A stretch of 9,735 nucleotides of DNA, taken from NCBI GenBank assembly GCA_030835005.1, contig JAUQWT010000175.1:1-9735 (forward strand), given 5' to 3'. Positions within the stretch are counted from its first letter, which is position 1, and each line of letters opens with the position of its first letter. The notes beneath the pieces are model-generated. The model was given only the letters and a program-made list of their open reading frames with translations, was not told where the DNA came from and did no database searches. Source of the DNA: Ignavibacteria bacterium. Its GTDB lineage: Bacteria; Bacteroidota; Ignavibacteria; Tepidaquicellales; OLB5. The translations under genes were made by a program, and so were the position numbers. This document shows positions 5,280-9,735 of this stretch, piece by piece.

Positions 5280-6836
5280 TCAGCTTAACTGAGTATTCAT
5301 ATGTTTTTCCCTGCAAACGAGCTTGAAAGGTTTGCCGCTTATTTTACTTTCGAGGTATTCTATAAACTCAAATTTTTCCAATGCTACTTTTTCAAAAGGA
5401 TCTTTCATCAGGATTCGGAACACTTCATAAATGTTTCTGAATTCTTTTATTAACTCCGAGTCAAGATCTATGTGCGGCAATTTCCTCATGAATTTCATCA
5501 GCTGTTTTTCAAATTCAAAATGCTTATTTTTCTTGTACAGGATCCGGTAGATCTTCCTGATATAACTTTCGGCCAAATCAAGGTTTTTCAGCTCAAAATG
5601 AAGTATTAGCGCAAGGATCAATGAATAGAAGTACCTTTCGCCGGCTTGGCTTGATGTAGTATTGTTCAGCACCTTACTTATCCAGTAAAGTGATCTTTCA
5701 TACATCTCTTCTCCAAAGTAGGCAACCGAAATATTGTAATAAAAACTTATTCTGCTTAACATGTGAATATTTTCCTCAAATGCCAGAAATTCATTCTCAA
5801 AATTATCCAGAACCTTTACGGCTTTATCAAACTCACCGTTATTGTTGTAGAAATTGATTTCAAGGCCGTATGATTCGATAAGGACCATTTTCATTTCTAC
5901 AGTTAATTTCAGACCGAACATAATGTGGATATTTCTTAACTTATCCAGATGGTTCAGAAACGCATCATATTTCTTCGCCCGTAGTGTGCAGATCAGAAAC
6001 CTGAGATAAATGCGGTAAATGTTCAATGAATGGGTCCGTACCTTTGTGCTATTAGCAAAGATATAATCAATGAGCCTTGTGCCGTATTCATATTCTTTTT
6101 CGGGTAAATTAACAGCATGGCAATGATTCATATGTATCCTGAAGTAGTTGAGCTTAGACTCAAACGTTAATGCATTACTTTCACTTTGCAGAAGCGCGTT
6201 ACTGAAGAAATCAGCCATAAACTCTTCGCCTTCTTTGTTTCTCACCGTTGGATTTTCAAGCAGGTAGGAATGCAATTTTTTGAACAGATAATTGAACCTT
6301 GCAGAATTCTTGATTCTATCGGCAGCAAAGATCGTATCAGAATTTATTTTTTCTTCCAGAATTTTGACTTCATCCGGTGGAGATATATTTGATATCTTTT
6401 TTTCAAGTCCCGCAGCCCTTATTAATTCCAAATAAAAATCATTTTCGGCTGCTTCAGCCTGTGCTTTCTTCAGATATTTCTTAGCTGGTTTATATAACCC
6501 TTTTCTTATTAGAATGTCCGTTTTTCTAAGATACGCGCGTGTTTTATACTCAGCATCATTGCGATGGTTAAGTTCATACAGGCTCTCAAGGATCAAATCA
6601 TATAAATAGTTCTTAATTGCCGCAAAATGTTCGGCGGATTTCTTTAAGGCAAGTTTCTTTTTTATTGCCGCTTCATCATACGCAACTTTTTGAGACGCCT
6701 GTTTTTCAATTGCATCAAACAGCAAACAATATGCAGTCCTTGCCTTGTTTTCCGGAAAGACATTTCTCCTTAGGTAAGTTTTTTCGGCTGGAGTTAATGA
6801 GCTTATTAATATATATAATGAATTATTGCTTTTCAC
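5280..6836 (-). CDS. Conserved helical (TPR-like) protein of unknown function
   Basis: A 518-residue, almost entirely alpha-helical soluble protein, rich in Lys, Glu, Leu and Tyr, with no signal peptide or membrane segment. The N-terminus (residues 7-47: L-Y-I-L-I-S-S-L-T-P-A-E-K-T-Y-L, then L-L-F-D-A-I-E-K-Q) followed by K-N-Y-L-Y-D-L-I-L-E-S-L (75-87) resembles a recurring Bacteroidota family of about 500 residues. Those begin with an 'SLTxxEKRYFK' segment and continue as TPR-like helix pairs. Here helix pairs are visible at about 108-135, 330-350, 370-395 and 400-440. A TAA immediately upstream of the GTG at 6834-6836 and the lack of any other early start make GTG the only plausible start. 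No Shine-Dalgarno is visible. It is divergent from the secreted beta-propeller gene. No function can be given; a scaffold or protein-interaction role would fit helical repeats. Confidence 0.65.
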   Translation of the reverse strand: MKSNNSLYILISSLTPAEKTYLRRNVFPENKARTAYCLLFDAIEKQASQKVAYDEAAIKKKLALKKSAEHFAAIKNYLYDLILESLYELNHRNDAEYKTRAYLRKTDILIRKGLYKPAKKYLKKAQAEAAENDFYLELIRAAGLEKKISNISPPDEVKILEEKINSDTIFAADRIKNSARFNYLFKKLHSYLLENPTVRNKEGEEFMADFFSNALLQSESNALTFESKLNYFRIHMNHCHAVNLPEKEYEYGTRLIDYIFANSTKVRTHSLNIYRIYLRFLICTLRAKKYDAFLNHLDKLRNIHIMFGLKLTVEMKMVLIESYGLEINFYNNNGEFDKAVKVLDNFENEFLAFEENIHMLSRISFYYNISVAYFGEEMYERSLYWISKVLNNTTSSQAGERYFYSLILALILHFELKNLDLAESYIRKIYRILYKKNKHFEFEKQLMKFMRKLPHIDLDSELIKEFRNIYEVFRILMKDPFEKVALEKFEFIEYLESKISGKPFKLVCREKHMNTQLS

Positions 6837-6876
6837 TTAAACCTAATAGTGTTAAACTGCTAAATTAATAATTAAT

Positions 6877-6891
6877 CTTGATTTAATCAAG
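6877..6891. promoter_or_regulatory. Palindrome CTTGATT-T-AATCAAG in a divergent spacer
   Basis: A perfect 7-bp dyad around a single central base. It contains TTGAT and ATCAA half-sites like an FNR box, but with a 3-nt instead of 4-nt spacer, so it is not a standard site. It lies 40-55 nt before the GTG of the minus-strand gene. Operator function is a guess. Confidence 0.35.
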
Positions 6892-7017
6892 GCAATAAGA
6901 GCATTTTATGACAGATAAACCTGAAAGCACTAACAATGTTGTTTGAATTCTAACTGAAAATAAAGCAACTTGTTTTGCAGTCAACAAATCATTACAGGTG
7001 ATTGCATGTTTTAATAA

Positions 7018-7059
7018 CCCCTCTTTTGATTAGCCCCTTAAGGGGGGTTTCTAAAGAGG
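7018..7059. repeat. GC-rich nested hairpin (core CCCCTTAAGGGG), probable dispersed repeat
   Basis: The 12-bp palindrome CCCCTTAAGGGG (7034-7045) is nested inside outer arms CCTCTTT (7020-7026) and AAAGAGG (7053-7059). It is much more GC-rich than the AT-rich DNA around it. No T-run follows directly, so terminator function for either strand is doubtful. Position 30 nt before the ATG of the secreted protein means it could fold in its leader. Form and setting suggest a REP- or MITE-like element. Confidence 0.5.
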
Positions 7060-7088
7060 TAACTATAAAACTAAATAACGGGGCTAAA

Positions 7089-9179
7089 ATGTTTAAAACT
7101 TTATTTTTTTTCTTTGTAATTCTTATTTCGGTACAGCATGCATACTCTCAGGCGGGTGTCAAATGGATAAAGCAATTTGTGTCCGGTACAAATGAATATT
7201 CCGTCAGAGATGTTACGACAGATAACTCAGGGGGTGTATATATAACTGGTACGATGACAATAGATGCTTACAATACGGATGTTTTTACTGCCAAATATGA
7301 TTCCCTCGGCAATATGATTTGGTCAAAGACTTATAATCATTCTGCAAACGGGCAGGATGGCGGCGTAAAGATACTTGCTGATAATAACGGGAATGTATTT
7401 GTTGCATGTTACCTTGTAAGCACGGCAAGACAGCAAGACTGGGGCCTGATAAAATATAATGTAACAGGCGCCGAGGAGTGGGTAAGTGTATCCAGCTCTA
7501 ATGTTAACTACCCCTTAAGCTCAAGCGGAGACTATGTATTTGACGCAGAATTTGATAACCAGGGAAATATTGTAATAGGAGGAGAGTTTGCCACAGAAAA
7601 CACTGTTGCGGGTTATCCGAATTTTGCTGTTGTAAAATATAACCCGGTAAGCGGTGCTGAGATCTGGAGAAATTCAGATTCTGTAGATGGTGCATATGAC
7701 GGTATACGCTCTATTGCTATTGATAACTCGGGTAATATTTATGGCTGCGGTCACGAGCTCCATGGGTCTGTAAACGGCGAACAAATGGTCATAAGGAAAT
7801 ATAATCCTTCGGGAAGTGTAGCATGGACAAAGCTATACAATCCTTCAGGTGATATCGGAAGCGCAACTCATGATTTCGGCATTGATGTCGAGGTTGACGC
7901 CGCAGGAAATATTTATGGTTTGGGAGTTTGTGCAGGCGGAGGAATCGGAAATGAAAGAAATGCTTATGTAATTAAGCTGTCACCTTCCGGCAGCACAATT
8001 TGGAATTATACTTACGGTACAATCGGCGTGGAGGAAAATGCGGTTGACGGCTGGGCAGCAAGTAACGGTAATTATTACTTTACTTTAAACACTGTAATTT
8101 CGGCTTCAGATTCAAAAATTAATACAGTGAAACTCAATGCCGGCGGTACGCTTGCATGGAACAATGAGCTTAATGAAACTCCGATGGTGGAATATCCTAC
8201 TGAAATAGTTGGTGAGAATAACCCTGAAAATGTAGCAGTCTCCGGCGTAGCGGTAAAGCTTCCGAGTGCAAACTGGCGCAGCCTTCTGCTGCTTAGGTAT
8301 GACTCACCCGGCGCGCTTCAATGGAAGAAGAAAATGAATTTTTCAGACGGCTTCGCAGGCGCTACGCTTAGCGGAGTTGCTATAGGTTCAAACCATAATG
8401 TATACAGCGCCGGGCAAGAAGGGGCCTCGCAATATGTCAATGCATATACTTTAAGAGTTATGGACGCGACAGTAAGCCAGTCAGCTACCGTGAATAACCC
8501 GGGGCTTATCAGCTTGCCAAATACGGCATTAGAAATTAATGCTGAATCCCTTACAGGCTCAGGCTTATTAACCGCAAGCTGGATGAATAATGCTGCAGGT
8601 AATGTTTCCTTCCAGAATATAGCGGCTAACTTTATTAGCCCATACAGATGGGTTATCGCGCTAGCACCTACTGTGCAGATACTAACAGCGACTATATATA
8701 TGGTCTTAAGCCAGATACCCGGCGGAAGTTTTATTAATAATCCCGCGACTGTTTCAATTTACAAGCGGGTGCAGGATGGGTTAGGTGCTTTTGTAAAGCT
8801 GCTGACTACTTATGCCAACGGAAGGCTTTTAGCACAAGTAAACGGCTTCAGCGAATTCATATTAGGCTCAATGACCGACCCGATACTTGTGCAGGAAGAG
8901 GGCACTGAAGTACCGGAACAGTTTGAACTCCGTCAAAACTATCCCAATCCCTTTAATCCCGCTACCAATATCGGGTTCTCGGTTCCGGAGCAATCACACA
9001 TAAAACTGGTTGTATATGATAATCTGGGCAGAGAAGTTGCAGTGCTTGTTAATGAACGCCTGAACAGAGGAAATTACTATTTTCAGTTCAGCGGTGAAAA
9101 ACTGGCAAGCGGAATATATTTCTATAAACTTGTTACAGAGAATACAAGCTATATGAAAAAAATGGTACTAATGAAATAA
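7089..9179 (+). CDS. T9SS-exported beta-propeller (SBBP repeat) protein
   Basis: A 696-residue secreted protein. Residues 1-21 are a signal peptide (M-F-K then a phenylalanine-rich core, cleavage near S20-Q21). Residues 30-460 hold about eight repeats of the form 'D-x-x-G-N-I-Y-x-x-G ... K-Y-x-x-x-G-x-x-x-W' (first D46-W78, others near 98-131, 156-193, 212-246, 270-305, 326-357, 375-412, 432-455). This is the SBBP beta-propeller pattern. Residues 460-600 form a less regular beta domain. The C-terminus (611-696) is a type A sorting domain: F-E-L-R-Q-N-Y-P-N-P-F-N-P (Y618-P624), V-Y-D-N-L-G-R-E-V and G-I-Y-F-Y-K-L ending K-K-M-V-L-M-K. Such proteins cross the outer membrane through the type IX system, and the domain is then removed for surface attachment or release. 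I chose the ATG at 7089 over an in-frame TTG at 7002, which would put 29 residues before the signal peptide. Ligand unknown. Confidence 0.9.
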   Translation: MFKTLFFFFVILISVQHAYSQAGVKWIKQFVSGTNEYSVRDVTTDNSGGVYITGTMTIDAYNTDVFTAKYDSLGNMIWSKTYNHSANGQDGGVKILADNNGNVFVACYLVSTARQQDWGLIKYNVTGAEEWVSVSSSNVNYPLSSSGDYVFDAEFDNQGNIVIGGEFATENTVAGYPNFAVVKYNPVSGAEIWRNSDSVDGAYDGIRSIAIDNSGNIYGCGHELHGSVNGEQMVIRKYNPSGSVAWTKLYNPSGDIGSATHDFGIDVEVDAAGNIYGLGVCAGGGIGNERNAYVIKLSPSGSTIWNYTYGTIGVEENAVDGWAASNGNYYFTLNTVISASDSKINTVKLNAGGTLAWNNELNETPMVEYPTEIVGENNPENVAVSGVAVKLPSANWRSLLLLRYDSPGALQWKKKMNFSDGFAGATLSGVAIGSNHNVYSAGQEGASQYVNAYTLRVMDATVSQSATVNNPGLISLPNTALEINAESLTGSGLLTASWMNNAAGNVSFQNIAANFISPYRWVIALAPTVQILTATIYMVLSQIPGGSFINNPATVSIYKRVQDGLGAFVKLLTTYANGRLLAQVNGFSEFILGSMTDPILVQEEGTEVPEQFELRQNYPNPFNPATNIGFSVPEQSHIKLVVYDNLGREVAVLVNERLNRGNYYFQFSGEKLASGIYFYKLVTENTSYMKKMVLMK

Positions 9180-9200
9180 CAAAGCGATTTTTTAAATTTC

Positions 9201-9226
9201 GAACAAGGGGTTACAACCTCTTGTTC
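9201..9226 (+). other. 12-bp stem-loop after the T9SS cargo gene
   Basis: GAACAAGGGGTT (9201-9212) pairs with AACCTCTTGTTC (9215-9226) with one G-U pair. No U-tract follows, so by itself it is not a standard terminator. It may protect the 3' end of the message or act with the terminator just downstream. Confidence 0.55.
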
Positions 9227-9239
9227 AAGGACCAGTTTC

Positions 9240-9271
9240 AAAGCCCGTAACCAAACGGGCTTTTTTATTTT
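9240..9271 (+). terminator. Intrinsic terminator of the T9SS cargo gene
   Basis: AAAGCCCGT (9240-9248) and ACGGGCTTT (9255-9263) form a 9-bp stem with an AACCAA loop, followed by TTTTTTATTTT. It ends the transcript about 90 nt past the stop and isolates the following transporter gene. Confidence 0.9.
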
Positions 9272-9301
9272 AATGCAAAAACATATTTTGCGCTCTTACA
9301 T

Positions 9302-9735
9302 ATGGAAAAAAGATCACTCATTAAGGGAGTTATATCCGCATTAACAGGACTGTTCTTTCTTTCGCTTATTGCAATATGCGTTAAACTTGCCGGAAAAACG
9401 GGCGCGCATACGGGATGGATAGTATTCATTCAGTATGCAACGGCATTTGCGCTTGCACTGATACTCAGCGCGAAGGAGAAATTCCGAAATGTGCATTCAG
9501 GTATTTTGAAGATGGAAATTGTCCGCGGTGCAGCGGGAGTCACTTCGTTTTTCTGCTTTGCAATAGCAATGGCAGAAATTCCAATGGTCGATGCATCACT
9601 CTTACAAAACACGGCGCCGATATTTATTCCGATCATAGGGTTGATATGGCTCAAAGATGTTGTGGACAGGCGCATCTGGCTGGGAGTAATACTCGGTTTC
9701 ATCGGCATTGTGCTTATCATTAAGCCCGATAGCGG
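9302..9735 (+). CDS. EamA/DMT family transporter, 5' part (runs off the right edge)
   Basis: Open from the ATG at 9302 to the end of the window: 144 codons and no stop. The N-terminus M-E-K-R-S-L-I-K-G is followed by helices at about 11-29, 38-56 and 76-92. Next comes the conserved A-M-A-E-I-P-M-V-D-A-S-L-L-Q-N-T-A-P-I-F block (89-108), a helix at 106-118 and another at 125-141 ending G-I-V-L-I-I-K-P. This is the N-terminal EamA repeat of a 10-helix inner-membrane drug/metabolite transporter of about 280-300 residues. The 'N-T-A-P-I-F-x-P-I-x-G' and 'G-x-x-L-G-F-I-G-I-V-L-I-I-K-P' signatures are classic. The substrate cannot be predicted. A strong terminator precedes it, so it should have its own promoter in 9272-9301; no exact consensus was seen there. 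Frames at 9415-9723 (plus) and 9430-9720 (minus) are shadows of it. Confidence 0.9.
   Translation, partial: MEKRSLIKGVISALTGLFFLSLIAICVKLAGKTGAHTGWIVFIQYATAFALALILSAKEKFRNVHSGILKMEIVRGAAGVTSFFCFAIAMAEIPMVDASLLQNTAPIFIPIIGLIWLKDVVDRRIWLGVILGFIGIVLIIKPDS

Noticed and set aside
7002..7088. TTG start 29 codons upstream in the T9SS cargo gene
   Set aside because: It would translate the palindromic element and place 29 residues before an otherwise normal signal peptide.
9415..9723. Closed frames on both strands near the right edge
   Set aside because: Both are shadows of the DMT transporter gene, which is open from 9302 to the window end and has clear EamA motifs.

Overview
The window looks like chromosomal DNA from a free-living member of the Bacteroidota/Chlorobi/Ignavibacteria assemblage, most likely Ignavibacteria-like. 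Three things point there. A 696-residue secreted protein ends in a textbook type IX secretion (T9SS) sorting domain with a YPNPFNP motif. Several genes lack Shine-Dalgarno sequences. Upstream regions repeatedly carry the Bacteroidota-type -7 promoter element TAnnTTTG. The phylum is inferred; no marker gene is present.

Layout, left to right. Positions 1-271 hold no intact gene, only a minus-strand fragment that reads as the C-terminal part of a DUF190 (PII-like fold) protein, ending against an 11-bp inverted repeat. Positions 272-1348 (minus) encode a polytopic membrane protein resembling NnrS/heme-copper membrane proteins. It is divergent from a DoxX-family membrane protein at 1515-1949 (plus). 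The spacer between them is the most striking part of the window. It holds two FNR/DNR-type 14-bp dyads whose centres are 42 bp apart. Each dyad is centred 29.5 bp upstream of its own TAnnTTTG element, one on each strand, which is class II activator geometry in mirror image. A PLP-dependent cysteine synthase follows (2166-3272), with its own promoter, a four-cysteine C-terminal tail and a terminator. Next come a putative outer-membrane beta-barrel (3432-4325) and a DUF1287 lipoprotein (4443-5150). Between these two is a stretch of degenerate 9-10 nt tandem repeats.

In the right half, a 518-residue conserved helical (TPR-like) protein of unknown function (5280-6836, minus) is divergent from the T9SS-exported beta-propeller protein (7089-9179, plus). 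The spacer contains a palindrome and a GC-rich hairpin that looks like a dispersed repeat. Two stem-loops, the second a classical intrinsic terminator, separate this from the 5' part of an EamA/DMT transporter gene that runs off the right edge (9302-9735). That last gene has no stop codon inside the window.

Only the divergent NnrS-like/doxX pair shows clear signs of joint regulation, plausibly by a CRP/FNR-family oxygen or nitric-oxide responsive regulator. The other genes look like independent housekeeping, envelope and secretion units. Nothing resembling phage, CRISPR, a defence island, tRNA or rRNA was seen.
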